A stretch of DNA of 64,000 bases from CAXMQS01 sp964195995 (GCA_964195995.1 CAXMQS010000036.1:1-64000); one strand, 5' to 3'. Shown: positions 31,438 through 41,005, counted from the first letter of the stretch. A program made the numbers and translations. The notes: generated by a model not told the origin, from the letters alone.

Positions 31438-33900
31438 GTGTCTGAACACACAGTGTCAGGCTCCGTGGGTGGCAAAGAGCTCACCCTCAACACCGGCAAG
31501 CTTGCCTTGCTGGCCGACGGAGCCGTAGTCGTCACCATGGGTGACACCGAGGTCCTCGTGACCGCAACCGCATCGCGCGGAATGCGGCCCGGCCAGGACT
31601 TCTTCCCACTAACAGTCGATGTCGAAGAGCGCATGTACGCCGTTGGCAAGATCCCCGGCTCGTTCTTCCGTCGTGAGGGCCGAGCGACCGATCGCGCGAC
31701 TCTCACCTGCAGGCTCATCGACCGTCCGCTGCGTCCATCGTTCCGCGATGGCTATATGTCGGAGACCCACGTCGTGGCGACTGTTCTGGCCGTCGACGGC
31801 GAGCTGGATTACGACGTGCTCGCCCTCAATGGAGCGTCGGCCGCACTGACCATCAGCGGACTTCCGTTCGAAGGACCGATCGGCGCCATCCGGTTGGCCC
31901 TCAAAGATGGCAACTGGATCGCCAACCCCACATACGAAGATCTCGGTGAGAGCGTCTTCGAGATCGTGGTGGCCGGCACTCGCAATGCCGACGGCGCTAT
32001 CGACATCAACATGGTCGAGGCCGGAGCGACCGAAGAGGGCTACCGGCTCGTACAGGCCGGTCAGCCTGCTTCCAACGAAGAGAGCGTCGCTCAGGGCCTT
32101 GAAGAGGCCAAGACATACATCGCCGAGAGCATTGATCTGCAGCTCGCCCTAAAGGCGAAGCTCGGCGACATCGCTGAAGTCGAGCTCGCAACAGTCGAGA
32201 CCTACAGCCCCGAGATCTTGGAGCAGGTCAAGAGCCATGTCGGCTCCTCCGTCTCCGAGGCGGCGACCATCGCCGATAAGAAGGAACGCAAGGACGCTGA
32301 GAAGAAGGCTCTCGAAGGCGCCATTGAGGCCATGGGCCTCGCCGAGGACGACGTCGATGGGCGCAAGCAGGCCGCAGCTGCGTTCAAGTCGGTATCCAAG
32401 GAGGCCATGCGCAGACGTGTCATCGACGACGGCATCCGGCTTGACGGCCGCAAGCCAGACGAGATCCGCGAGCTGTCCGCAGAGGTTGGGCTGATCAATC
32501 GCACCCACGGCACCGGCCTGTTCCAACGTGGACAGACCCAGGTCCTTTCGGTGGCGACACTCGGCATGCTGCGCATGGAACAGATGCTCGACACGATCCA
32601 TCCGGAAGAGTCGAAGCGCTACATGCACCACTACAACTTCCCGCACTACTCCACAGGAGAGACCGGGTTCATGCGTGGTCCCAAGCGCCGTGAGATTGGC
32701 CACGGGTTCCTCGCCGAGAAGGCGCTGCTTCCGGTGATCCCCAATGCAGACGACTTTCCGTACGCCATCCGTGTGGTCTCGGACGTCATGACTTCCAACG
32801 GCTCGACATCGATGGCGTCCGTTTGTGGATCCAGCCTGTCGCTGATGGACGCCGGTGTTCCGATCGCCGCCCCAGTCGGCGGCATTGCCATGGGCCTCAT
32901 CGCTCATGACGACGGGTTCATCACGCTGACGGACATCCTCGGAGCCGAGGATGCCCTTGGCGACATGGACTTCAAGGTGGCAGGGACGGCGGACATGATC
33001 ACCGCCCTCCAGCTCGACACCAAGATCGCCGGGTTGCCGGCCGATGTGCTCATCGGGGCACTGGCGGCGGCCAAGGTGGCCCGCCTTCAGGTGTTGGCTG
33101 CCATGGCAGAGGCGCTCCCGGCCCCTCGTGAGGAGCTCAACAAGAACGCTCCACGCATCGAGGCTGTCAGCATTCCCAAGGACAAGATCGGCGAGATCAT
33201 CGGGCCCAAGGGCAAGATGATCCGCGAGATCGAAGAGCTCACCGGCGCCACCCTCGACATCGAGGACGACGGCACCGTCATCATCGGTGCGGTCAGCGGC
33301 GAAGAGCTCGAGGCGGCGAAGGAGAAGGTCCTCGAGATCGCCTTCCCTCCAGACGTCGAGCTCGGAGAGGTGTACGACGGCGAAGTTGTGAACATCACCA
33401 AGTTCGGTGCCTTCATCAACCTGATCGCCAACCGCGACGGCCTGCTCCACATCTCCAAGATGGGTGGCGGCCGCCGTATCGAGAACGTCGAGGACGAGTA
33501 CACGATGGGCGACAAGATCAAGGTCATCGTTCGCGAGATCGATGACCGCGGCAAGGTCAGCCTCGACCTCGCAGACGCCCCCCAGGGCGGCGGCGACAAG
33601 CCGGCCAGAGAGAGCGGCAACGGCGACCGCGGTCGCTCCGGCGGCGGCGGTCGTGATCGTGAGCCCCGTGGCGGCGGTCGTGATCGTGGCGGCGACGGCG
33701 GCGGACGCGAATCCGGCGGCGGCGGTGGCGGACGCGAGTCCCGCGGCGGCGGTCGTGATCGCGACGGTGGCGGCAGGGGCCGCGACCGTGGCGGCGATAG
33801 CGGCGGCAGCCGCGACACCGGAGGCGACAGCAAGCCCGCAGGCGGCAAGGCCCGCAAGCAGGTGTCCTTCTCCGACGAGTTCGACGCCGGCGAGAAGTAG
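31438..33900 (+). CDS. pnp: Polyribonucleotide nucleotidyltransferase with RGG-rich tail
   Basis: 3'-5' phosphorolytic exoribonuclease, 820 residues. Two RNase PH domains are linked by a helical domain (~240-320). A KH domain (IIGPKGKMIREIEELTGA) and an S1 domain (VYDGEVVNITKFGAFINL) follow. After S1 come ~100 residues of Arg/Gly/Asp-rich repeats (GGGRDRGG, GRESRGGG) ending in KQVSFSDEFDAGEK. GTG 31438 is the start, by family alignment (VSGSVGGKELTLNTGKLA) and AGGAGACAG upstream; the frame is open ~30 codons further up. Confidence 0.95.
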   Translation: MSEHTVSGSVGGKELTLNTGKLALLADGAVVVTMGDTEVLVTATASRGMRPGQDFFPLTVDVEERMYAVGKIPGSFFRREGRATDRATLTCRLIDRPLRPSFRDGYMSETHVVATVLAVDGELDYDVLALNGASAALTISGLPFEGPIGAIRLALKDGNWIANPTYEDLGESVFEIVVAGTRNADGAIDINMVEAGATEEGYRLVQAGQPASNEESVAQGLEEAKTYIAESIDLQLALKAKLGDIAEVELATVETYSPEILEQVKSHVGSSVSEAATIADKKERKDAEKKALEGAIEAMGLAEDDVDGRKQAAAAFKSVSKEAMRRRVIDDGIRLDGRKPDEIRELSAEVGLINRTHGTGLFQRGQTQVLSVATLGMLRMEQMLDTIHPEESKRYMHHYNFPHYSTGETGFMRGPKRREIGHGFLAEKALLPVIPNADDFPYAIRVVSDVMTSNGSTSMASVCGSSLSLMDAGVPIAAPVGGIAMGLIAHDDGFITLTDILGAEDALGDMDFKVAGTADMITALQLDTKIAGLPADVLIGALAAAKVARLQVLAAMAEALPAPREELNKNAPRIEAVSIPKDKIGEIIGPKGKMIREIEELTGATLDIEDDGTVIIGAVSGEELEAAKEKVLEIAFPPDVELGEVYDGEVVNITKFGAFINLIANRDGLLHISKMGGGRRIENVEDEYTMGDKIKVIVREIDDRGKVSLDLADAPQGGGDKPARESGNGDRGRSGGGGRDREPRGGGRDRGGDGGGRESGGGGGGRESRGGGRDRDGGGRGRDRGGDSGGSRDTGGDSKPAGGKARKQVSFSDEFDAGEK

Positions 33901-33925
33901 AAGACAGGCCATAGGCCATAAGGAA

Positions 33926-33959
33926 GAAAGCCCTCTCGGAAACGAGGGGGCTTTCTTCT
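33926..33959 (+). terminator. Intrinsic terminator after pnp
   Basis: A 13-bp stem (GAAAGCCCTCTCG with CGAGGGGGCTTTC, one G-U pair), a GAAA tetraloop and a TTCT run. It ends the rpsO-pnp transcript 26 nt after the pnp stop. Confidence 0.85.
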
Positions 33960-33962
33960 ATG

Positions 33963-34074
33963 GCCCCCTCCCGAGGGTGGCGACTATCAGGGGGGAGAGC
34001 CTCCTCCTCCCGCCGTTCGACCCCCTCCGACCTCGCTTAGCTCGGCCATCCTCCCCCTGAAGGGGGAGGATGGG
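33963..34074 (+). repeat. Dispersed palindromic repeat, with a weaker inverted partner
   Basis: The clear copy is 34015-34074: GTTCGACCCCCTCCGACCTC, then CGCTTAGCTCGG, then CCTCCCCCTGAAGGGGGAGG. A weaker segment in opposite orientation occupies 33963-33998. The clear copy matches 47746-47807 and, inverted, 52567-52628. Located just after the pnp terminator. Confidence 0.65.
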
Positions 34075-34087
34075 CTCCTTGCCTCCG

Positions 34088-34093
34088 TACTCT
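34088..34093 (+). promoter_or_regulatory. Possible -10 box of the ABC exporter operon
   Basis: TACTCT lies 9 nt before ATG 34103, with no Shine-Dalgarno in between. Confidence 0.35.
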
Positions 34094-34102
34094 CATCAGT
34101 TC

Positions 34103-35848
34103 ATGAAGGTCCTCGACCCCTCCATCAGGCCCGGCCTGTCGCTGATTCGCACCACCCTCCTCGGGTATAGGTGGGAGGCGGCGCGGGCTATCAGCGGGGC
34201 GCTGCTGTGGATGGCCACCGTTGTGTCAATCCCGCTGATGACGAGACACATCATCGACCGGTCCATCCTGGCCGACCGCGGCTCCGTGCTCGGCGCGCTC
34301 GTTCTCGGGCTGTTGGGACTTGGCTTTCTGCAGGGAGTTGGCATTGGTGTCCGCAGGTACTTCGGCTTCCGCCTCTCGTATAGGGCCGAAGCCGATCTCC
34401 GCAATCACATGTTCGAGCAGGTGCAACGCCTCAGCTTTCGCTTCCATGACGAGGCCAGCACCGGCCAGCTGATGGCCAGGGCGTCGAGCGACCTATCGCA
34501 GATGAGGCTGGTCCTCGCCATGACGCCCATAACGGTCGCCAACATCGGCATGTTCTTGGCGGTGATCACCGTCTTTGTCGTGCTTGATCCTGTCTTGGGC
34601 CTTGTGGCCTCGCTCACCGTTCCGATCCTCGGCTTGAGCGCCCGTGGCTACGCCAAGCGCGTCATCAAGCTGTCTTTTGACGTCCAGCAGCGCCTTGCCG
34701 ACCTCAGCGAGGTGGTGGAGGAAGCTATCGGTGGCATTCAGGTCACGAAGTCACACGGCCAGGAGGACCAGGAGCAGGGCAAACTCGACCACGCCGCCGA
34801 CCGCATCCTGGACGACCAGATCGCGCTGGCCCGCATCCGATCGGTCTTCACCCCGCTGTTCGAGCTCATCCCATCCCTGGGGACCGTCGCGGTGCTGTGG
34901 CTCGGCGGCACCCGCGTTATCAACGGGCAGGTCAGCCTTGGCGAGTTCGTGGCCTTCACTCAATATCTCGGCGTCCTCATGTTCCCGTTGCGCATCACGG
35001 GCTGGTTCTTCGCCCAGGTTCCGAGAGCTGGTGCTGCAGGAACCCGCATCAGCCAGCTGTTCTCCGAAGCTCCAGATATCGCAGATCCCCGCCACCCTGA
35101 GACACTGCAGCCGGGTCCCGGCGAAGTCAGGCTGACCGGTGTCTCCTTCGCCTACCCCGACGGCACCGGCGTGCTGGACAACATCGATCTCACCATCCCT
35201 GGCGGGACATCGGTTGCCCTCGTCGGCGCCACCGGCGCCGGCAAGACCACGCTCTCCTTCCTCATCCCGCGCTTCTACGACGTCGACGAGGGGACCGTTG
35301 CCATAGATGGTGTCGACGTCCGCCGAATTCAGCTGGCCGACCTGCGCCGAGAGGTCGCCCTGGTGTTCCAGGAGACGTTCCTGTTCTCAGCCTCGGTCAG
35401 GGACAACATCGCCTTCGGCCGTGCCGACGCCTCCGACGAACAGGTGCGCTTGGCGGCCCGCCTGGCGCAGGCCCACGATTTCATCATGGATCTGCCCGAT
35501 GGATACGACACGGTCGTGGGCGAGCGCGGTCACTCGCTCTCTGGAGGACAGCGCCAGCGGGTGGCTCTGGCCCGCGCCGTCCTGCGCGACCCGCGGGTCC
35601 TCATCCTCGACGACGCCACCTCGTCTGTTGACGCCATCGTCGAAGCCGAGATGCTTACAGCTCTGGAGCGGGTGATGGCGGGCAGAACCACGGTCATCAT
35701 CGCCCACCGCACCTCGACGCTGGCGCTGGTCGATCGGGTCGTCTTCCTTGACGAGAGCGGCATAGCGGCCGTTGGTCCTCACGCCGAGCTGGTCCGCACC
35801 GTTCCCAGGTACGCCGAGGTGCTGGCTCAGGAGGAGTCCCTCAGATGA
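34103..35848 (+). CDS. ABC exporter half-transporter, subunit with degenerate Walker B
   Basis: 581 residues: a six-helix ABC type IV (MsbA-like) membrane domain (~1-310) and an ATPase domain. Walker A is GATGAGKTT, Q-loop VFQETF, signature LSGGQRQRVALARA, Walker B VLILDDATSSVD and switch His IAHRTST. The catalytic Glu after Walker B is replaced by Asp. The partner gene follows with a 4-nt overlap and has the opposite defect, so the two should form an asymmetric heterodimer like BmrCD or TM287/288. Substrate (drug, lipid or peptide) unknown. Confidence 0.9.
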   Translation: MKVLDPSIRPGLSLIRTTLLGYRWEAARAISGALLWMATVVSIPLMTRHIIDRSILADRGSVLGALVLGLLGLGFLQGVGIGVRRYFGFRLSYRAEADLRNHMFEQVQRLSFRFHDEASTGQLMARASSDLSQMRLVLAMTPITVANIGMFLAVITVFVVLDPVLGLVASLTVPILGLSARGYAKRVIKLSFDVQQRLADLSEVVEEAIGGIQVTKSHGQEDQEQGKLDHAADRILDDQIALARIRSVFTPLFELIPSLGTVAVLWLGGTRVINGQVSLGEFVAFTQYLGVLMFPLRITGWFFAQVPRAGAAGTRISQLFSEAPDIADPRHPETLQPGPGEVRLTGVSFAYPDGTGVLDNIDLTIPGGTSVALVGATGAGKTTLSFLIPRFYDVDEGTVAIDGVDVRRIQLADLRREVALVFQETFLFSASVRDNIAFGRADASDEQVRLAARLAQAHDFIMDLPDGYDTVVGERGHSLSGGQRQRVALARAVLRDPRVLILDDATSSVDAIVEAEMLTALERVMAGRTTVIIAHRTSTLALVDRVVFLDESGIAAVGPHAELVRTVPRYAEVLAQEESLR

Positions 35849-37611
35849 CCACCGACACAGGGCGTCAGCGCACCGGGCGTTTGCTGCGTAGGGCTGTGAT
35901 CCTGGATCGTTCGCTGGCGCGCCCAGCAGCCATCGCGCTGTCCGCCACCATCGTCGCCACCGTTGCTCGCCTCCTGGGGCCGCTGGTCGTCCGCTCTGGC
36001 ATCGACGACGGCATCGCGAACAGCGACACCGGCGCCATCACTACCGCTGCGATCGCGTTCTCGGTGCTGCTGGTGGCGCAGTACCTGGCTCAGCGGTGGG
36101 CGCAGTTCGGTGTTTCATCATTGGGAGAGCTCTACCTGCGAATGTTGCGCAGCCGGGTCTTCCGCCACCTCATGGACCTCGATATGGCGTTCTACGGGCG
36201 CTCCAAGGCCGGCGTCCTGGTGAGCCGGATGACCAACGACATCGAGTCGCTCTCCGAGTTCGTTGAGGAGGGTGCCGTCAGCTTGGTCACCAACCTCCTG
36301 ACCATCGCCGGCGTTGCCGTCGCCATGCTGCTCGTCGATGTTCCGGTCGCCCTCGCCGTTTTCGCCCTGATCGTGACCCTTGGACTCATCTCACGCATCT
36401 TTCAGAAGTTCGCCGCCCGCGCCTACCAGGAGGTCCGAGAGCAGATCGGCCGGGTGCTCGCCGGCCTCCAGGAGGGCATCACCGGAGTGAGGGTGGTGCA
36501 GGCCTTCACCCAAGAGCAGGAGCAGGCGGGGAGCTTCGGCGGGGTCAACGAGGCCTACTACGAGGCCAACATGCGGGCGGCTCGCCAGATCGCCTGGTAC
36601 TTCCCGACCGTCGCCTTCTTCCGCACGGCCGGCGTCGGCGCGCTGCTTTTCGTAGGTGGAAGGCGGGTCATCTCGGGTGACATGTCCTTCGGGTCACTCG
36701 TTGCGATGTTGATGTACCTGGACTGGTTCTTCCAACCGATCATCAATCTGTCAAACACCTACAACCAGATGCAGTCGGCGGCAGCAGCGCTGGCCAAGCT
36801 CTTCCGCTTGATGGACACCGCTCCCACCGTCGTGGCCCCAGCCGACGGAGGGGTGCTGCTACCCAATCCCCTGAGCGGGGAGATCGTCTTCGAGGATGTG
36901 TCGTTCTCTTACGACGGCGTAACGCCGGTCATCAACGGAGTCGACCTCGTGATCCCACCTGGGGAGAGGGTGTCTGTCGTCGGCGAGACCGGCGCCGGCA
37001 AGTCCACGTTGGCGCGTCTGGCACTCCGCTTCTACGATCCAACCGCGGGAACCGTCCGCCTCGACGGCGTTGATCTGACAGGCGTCAGTAACGCCGAGCG
37101 AGCCCGGCACGTCGTTCTGATTCCCCAGGAGGGCTTCCTTTTCAACGGGACGCTGCGCGACAACCTGCGCTACGCCCGAGCGGACGCCACCGATGAAGAG
37201 CTGTGGGATGTGTGCCGCACGATCGGCATCGACGACTGGGTCCACGATCTTCCCGAACGCATGGACACGCTGGTACGAGAGCGCGGCGGTCGGTTCTCGG
37301 CAGGGGAGCGACAGCTCGTGGCACTAGCCAGAGCGCTTCTCGCCGACCCCGAGGTCATCGTCCTCGACGAGGCCACCTCCAACCTCGACCCCGAGACCGA
37401 GGCCAGGGTCGAGCGAGCTCTAGCGACCCTGCTCGAGGGGCGGACCGCCATCGTCATCGCCCACCGCTTGCGCACCGCCGAGAGCTCCGACCGGGTGCTG
37501 ATGGTCGGCGACGGTCGAGTGATCGCCGATGGCGCCCACGCCGACCTCGTGAACTCCAGCGTCGAGTACGGCGAGCTGGTGTCGGTGTGGGAGCGGGGGA
37601 TCCTGCGATGA
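35845..37611 (+). CDS. ABC exporter half-transporter, subunit with degenerate signature motif
   Basis: 588 residues with the same layout as its neighbour. Walker A is GETGAGKST, Q-loop IPQEGF, Walker B VIVLDEATSNLD with intact catalytic Glu, and switch His IAHRLRT. The signature motif reads FSAGERQ instead of LSGGQ. In a head-to-tail dimer this weak signature pairs with the partner's weak Walker B, while its own good Walker B pairs with the partner's LSGGQ: one active and one degenerate site. Confidence 0.9.
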   Translation: MTTDTGRQRTGRLLRRAVILDRSLARPAAIALSATIVATVARLLGPLVVRSGIDDGIANSDTGAITTAAIAFSVLLVAQYLAQRWAQFGVSSLGELYLRMLRSRVFRHLMDLDMAFYGRSKAGVLVSRMTNDIESLSEFVEEGAVSLVTNLLTIAGVAVAMLLVDVPVALAVFALIVTLGLISRIFQKFAARAYQEVREQIGRVLAGLQEGITGVRVVQAFTQEQEQAGSFGGVNEAYYEANMRAARQIAWYFPTVAFFRTAGVGALLFVGGRRVISGDMSFGSLVAMLMYLDWFFQPIINLSNTYNQMQSAAAALAKLFRLMDTAPTVVAPADGGVLLPNPLSGEIVFEDVSFSYDGVTPVINGVDLVIPPGERVSVVGETGAGKSTLARLALRFYDPTAGTVRLDGVDLTGVSNAERARHVVLIPQEGFLFNGTLRDNLRYARADATDEELWDVCRTIGIDDWVHDLPERMDTLVRERGGRFSAGERQLVALARALLADPEVIVLDEATSNLDPETEARVERALATLLEGRTAIVIAHRLRTAESSDRVLMVGDGRVIADGAHADLVNSSVEYGELVSVWERGILR

Positions 37612-37931
37612 GTCTCGAAGACAGCCTGCGGACTCGTCGCGGCGAGCTGGCTGCCGAGCTCGACCGGCTCACCGAGCCTCCTGAGCCCGGAGCCGGCCTC
37701 GGCTTCGGGAAACGGGTAGGGGATGGCACCGCCGAGGCCGTTGAAAGGATCAGCTCGACCCTGACTGCCCGCTCTATCGCAGCGTCGCTGGCAGAGGTAG
37801 ACCGCGCCCTGGAGAAATTGGCCGACGGAACCTACGGCACCTGCGACAACTGCGGCAAGGAGATCCCGGCTGCCCGCCTCGAGGCGATGCCGGCCAAGAC
37901 GATCTGTGTGGAGTGTGCCGCCGGGGCCTGA
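37608..37931 (+). CDS. DksA/TraR-type zinc-finger protein
   Basis: 107 residues. An N-terminal coiled-coil helix (SLEDSLRTRRGELAAELDRL) and helix AASLAEVDRALEKLADGTYG are followed by the four-cysteine finger CDNC ... CVEC, as in DksA/TraR and the YocK/YteA family. The ATG overlaps the exporter stop by 4 nt (ATGA). Members act on RNA polymerase through its secondary channel, though many small actinobacterial ones are untested. Why it is coupled to an exporter is unknown. Confidence 0.8.
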   Translation: MSLEDSLRTRRGELAAELDRLTEPPEPGAGLGFGKRVGDGTAEAVERISSTLTARSIAASLAEVDRALEKLADGTYGTCDNCGKEIPAARLEAMPAKTICVECAAGA

Positions 37932-38016
37932 TCGACCTGTGGTTCCCGGACATCTCGCAGTGCATGGGTCTATCGGCCCTGGGTCTCGGCTGATTAGCTG
38001 TTAGACACTGACGCAG

Positions 38017-38901
38017 ATGCTGTCTCTGGTTGACCTCCATAAACGATTCGGTGATGTCGTCGCTCTCGACGGCGCCGGCTTCAACGTGGAACCCGGACGC
38101 ATAGTCGGCTTCCTGGGTCCTAACGGGGCCGGCAAGACCACCGCCATGCGCTGTGTTCTCGGCCTGGTCTCGCCCGACCAAGGTGAAGTCCTGTGGAACG
38201 GGGCGACGCCCACTCAACCTGATCGACTGCGCTTCGGCTACATGCCCGAGGAGCGTGGCCTCTACCCGAAGATGAAGATCCGCGAGCAGCTGGTCTACTT
38301 CTCCGAGTTGTCTGGCCTCGGACGCTCGGCATCGGCCGCGGCAGCAGACGAGTGGCTGGAGAGGTTGAGCCTCACCGATCGCGCTAACTCCAAGCTCGAG
38401 GAGTTGTCGCACGGCAACCAGCAGCGGGTGCAGCTTGCCGTTTCGCTGGTACACAGCCCGGACTTGGCGGTGCTCGACGAGCCGTTTTCGGGGCTCGATC
38501 CGCTGGGGGTCGACAGCATGGCGGCCATCCTGCGGGAGCTGGCCTCGGCGGGCGTCGGCATCGTCTTTTCCAGCCATCAACTCGACCTCGTCGAGGACGT
38601 GTGCCAAGACGTTGTCATCATCAACCGCGGCCGCGTGGTGCTGGCGGGCACGCTGGACGAGCTTCGCAACCGGTCGGGGCATCTCTACCTGGGTGTCTCT
38701 GTTGACGGCCAGGAGTGGTCGCCTGAAATCGAGGGGATGGAGACGACGACGAGTGCGCAGGGAAGGCGTCGCTACGTCGTCGACGCCGGCGCACCGGTTG
38801 ACCATGTGATGGCCCGAGCCATGGCGGACGGCGTCGTCACCAGGTTCGCCCTCGAACCTCCAAGCCTCACCGACCTCTTCCGCGAGGCGGTTAGCGGATG
38901 A
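38017..38901 (+). CDS. ABC-2 type transporter ATPase (NatA-like)
   Basis: 294 residues. Walker A is GPNGAGKTTAMR, signature LSHGNQQRVQLA, Walker B AVLDEPFSGLDP, switch SSHQLDLVEDV. The last ~90 residues form the extra C-terminal domain of NatA-like ATPases. It overlaps the permease gene by 4 nt. NatAB-type systems export sodium or other small molecules; the substrate here is not certain. Confidence 0.85.
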   Translation: MLSLVDLHKRFGDVVALDGAGFNVEPGRIVGFLGPNGAGKTTAMRCVLGLVSPDQGEVLWNGATPTQPDRLRFGYMPEERGLYPKMKIREQLVYFSELSGLGRSASAAAADEWLERLSLTDRANSKLEELSHGNQQRVQLAVSLVHSPDLAVLDEPFSGLDPLGVDSMAAILRELASAGVGIVFSSHQLDLVEDVCQDVVIINRGRVVLAGTLDELRNRSGHLYLGVSVDGQEWSPEIEGMETTTSAQGRRRYVVDAGAPVDHVMARAMADGVVTRFALEPPSLTDLFREAVSG

Positions 38902-40082
38902 TCCGACAGGTGTTCCTGATCGCCAGGCGGGACTTCTTGCAGCGGGCACGCAGCAAGGCGTTCCTGGCCTCGATGCTTGTCATCGTGGGCTTGGTCCTAG
39001 TTATGGGCCCGCTCCTTTCCCTCCAGAACAGGGCGCCATCGCCATACGACATCGGGGTCGTTGGGGCAGAACCCGATGGGCTCGATGCCTCGCTGCACTC
39101 GGCCGTTCGGCTCTTCGACAGGCGAGCAGTCGTCCACCGCTACCAGTCTCTCGCAGCTGCCGAGGAGGCACTCGATGGGGGGAGCGTCGACGTGTTGTTG
39201 GTCGATGATCAAGAAGTCGTGTGGCGCGAGGAGGCGGATCCGCAGCTCGAGGCCGTCGTCGCTGCGGCCTTCGGCGATATCGATCGGCGCCGGGTCATGG
39301 CAGAGCTGGGCCTGACTGAGGAGGAGGCTTCGCGGTTGCTGTCACCGGCGCAACAACGCGACAGCAGCACCCTGCAAGAACCCGACCCCGATGCCGACGC
39401 CAAGAAGATCGCCGCCTATGCCGGCAACGTCGTTCTCTACATCTCCATCCTGATGTTCGGCCAGTTCGTCCTCATGGGCGTTATGGAGGAGAAGTCGTCT
39501 CGAGTGGTCGAAGTCGTGCTGAGCCGGGCTCAACCCCGCCACCTGTTGGCCGGCAAGGTGCTGGGCATCGGCGCCCTCGGGCTCATCCAGCTCGTGGTGC
39601 TGATCGTGGCGGCGCTGGTGACGCTGAGCATGGCCGACATCGCCGACGTGGATGTGGCTGCCCTCGGTTTTCGCACGGCGGGCATCGTGCTGTTGTGGTT
39701 CTTCCTCGGCTTCGCGTTCTTCAGCGTGCTGTACGCAGGACTGGGAGCGACTATTTCTCGCCAGGAAGACCTGCAGGGTGTTGCCATGATCCCCGTGCTG
39801 TTCCTGTTGCCTGGTTACTTCATCTCGTTCATTGCTCTGGATGATCCAGAAGCCCTCATCGCCCGGATCGCGTCGATCGTCCCGCCGTTATCGCCTCTTG
39901 TGATGCCAATCCGCACGATCGCTGGCTCCGTGCCGCCCGAGCAGGTGGCGCTGGCTGTGGCGCTGATCCTGTTGGCCACCTACGGGATCATTCGATTCGC
40001 CGGACGCGTCTACCGGGGTTCCATTCTGCGGATCGGCGCCAAGGTGCGCCTCCGAGAAGCATGGCGGGCCTCCAGGGGCTGA
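38898..40082 (+). CDS. ABC-2 type transporter permease (NatB-like)
   Basis: 394 residues. One N-terminal membrane helix (AFLASMLVIVGLVLVMGPLL), then a large outer domain (~35-170), then five or six C-terminal helices. The segment SILMFGQFVLMGVMEEKSSRVVEVVLSRAQPRHLLAGKVLG is the hallmark of NatB/ABC-2 permeases. Pairs with the preceding ATPase. Confidence 0.85.
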   Translation: MIRQVFLIARRDFLQRARSKAFLASMLVIVGLVLVMGPLLSLQNRAPSPYDIGVVGAEPDGLDASLHSAVRLFDRRAVVHRYQSLAAAEEALDGGSVDVLLVDDQEVVWREEADPQLEAVVAAAFGDIDRRRVMAELGLTEEEASRLLSPAQQRDSSTLQEPDPDADAKKIAAYAGNVVLYISILMFGQFVLMGVMEEKSSRVVEVVLSRAQPRHLLAGKVLGIGALGLIQLVVLIVAALVTLSMADIADVDVAALGFRTAGIVLLWFFLGFAFFSVLYAGLGATISRQEDLQGVAMIPVLFLLPGYFISFIALDDPEALIARIASIVPPLSPLVMPIRTIAGSVPPEQVALAVALILLATYGIIRFAGRVYRGSILRIGAKVRLREAWRASRG

Positions 40083-40111
40083 CGAGTAGTGTCGCCGCGG
40101 AAGGAGGAGAT

Positions 40112-41005
40112 ATGCGCTTGGGGCTCGTCGTTGGGTTGCACGATGCTGACGATCGGGGAAGCGATCCTCCTCGGTGGGAGGAGATCAGCGCCCAGGTGCT
40201 GGCGGCCGAGCGAGCTAGCTTCGACATCGCCGTTTTCGAAGACGCCCTCACCTTCAGCGGCCGCGGCCACTGGGAGGCGATGACCCTGGTCGGTGGCTTG
40301 GCCGCCATCACCGACACCATCGAGTTGTCACATTCGGTGGCCAACGCCGCCATGCGGCGGGCACCAACAATCGCCTGGTCAGCAGCCACCCTCGATGAGA
40401 TCTCTGGCGGCCGTTACACCCTGGGCGTCGGCGCTGGCAATACCCCCGACGACTTCGTAGCGTTTGCCGTCCCCGTTGGTAGCAAGTTCAGCCGCTTCGA
40501 AGAGTCGCTGGCAGTTATCCATAGCCTGCTTGGCGACGGCAGGGTTGACTTCGAGGGTGAGTTCCAGAGCGCCCACAGCAAGCGTTTCGCTCCCGCCGGC
40601 TCTCGAACGGTGCCCATAGTCGTGGCGGGCAAGGGTCCGCGAGTGCTGCGAATGGCCGCCCGCTATGGCGACGGTTGGAACTGGTGGGGCAACGCCGCCG
40701 ATCCAACGACCGGTCTCGCTGAGATCCTCGATGAGGTCGGGCGAGCCTGCGACGACGTCGGCCGTGACCCTGCGACGCTTCGACGTTCGCTCGACTTGTA
40801 CTCATACGACATCCTGGGGCTGATGGAGGAGGGCCCGGGCGAGTGGGTGTTCTCCGGGAGCTCCGCTGAGATGGCGGATTCGATCCTCGGCCTCGCCGAG
40901 CTCGGCATCGACGAGGTGCGGTGTGACGTCCTTACCAAGCCCGGGCTGCGGGTGGCGGCTGTAGAGGCGATGGCCCAAGTGGCTGAGCTAGTCCACGCCG
41001 GGTAA
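40112..41005 (+). CDS. Luciferase-like (LLM) F420-dependent oxidoreductase family
   Basis: 297 residues, TIM barrel of the bacterial luciferase family. Visible features are DIAVFEDALTF, ANAAMRRAPTIAWSAATLDEISGGRYTLGVGAG, PIVVAGKGPRVLRMAARYGDGWNWWG. The last phrases are typical of F420- or FMN-binding LLM enzymes. cofG and cofH at the left of the window show that F420 is available. ATG 40112 follows an AAGGAGGAG Shine-Dalgarno. Substrate unknown. Confidence 0.85.
   Translation: MRLGLVVGLHDADDRGSDPPRWEEISAQVLAAERASFDIAVFEDALTFSGRGHWEAMTLVGGLAAITDTIELSHSVANAAMRRAPTIAWSAATLDEISGGRYTLGVGAGNTPDDFVAFAVPVGSKFSRFEESLAVIHSLLGDGRVDFEGEFQSAHSKRFAPAGSRTVPIVVAGKGPRVLRMAARYGDGWNWWGNAADPTTGLAEILDEVGRACDDVGRDPATLRRSLDLYSYDILGLMEEGPGEWVFSGSSAEMADSILGLAELGIDEVRCDVLTKPGLRVAAVEAMAQVAELVHAG

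Noticed and set aside
32149..33912. 587-codon open frame opposite pnp
   Set aside because: Shadow of PNPase caused by high third-position GC; the translation is low-complexity where pnp has its RGG tail and has no recognisable domain.
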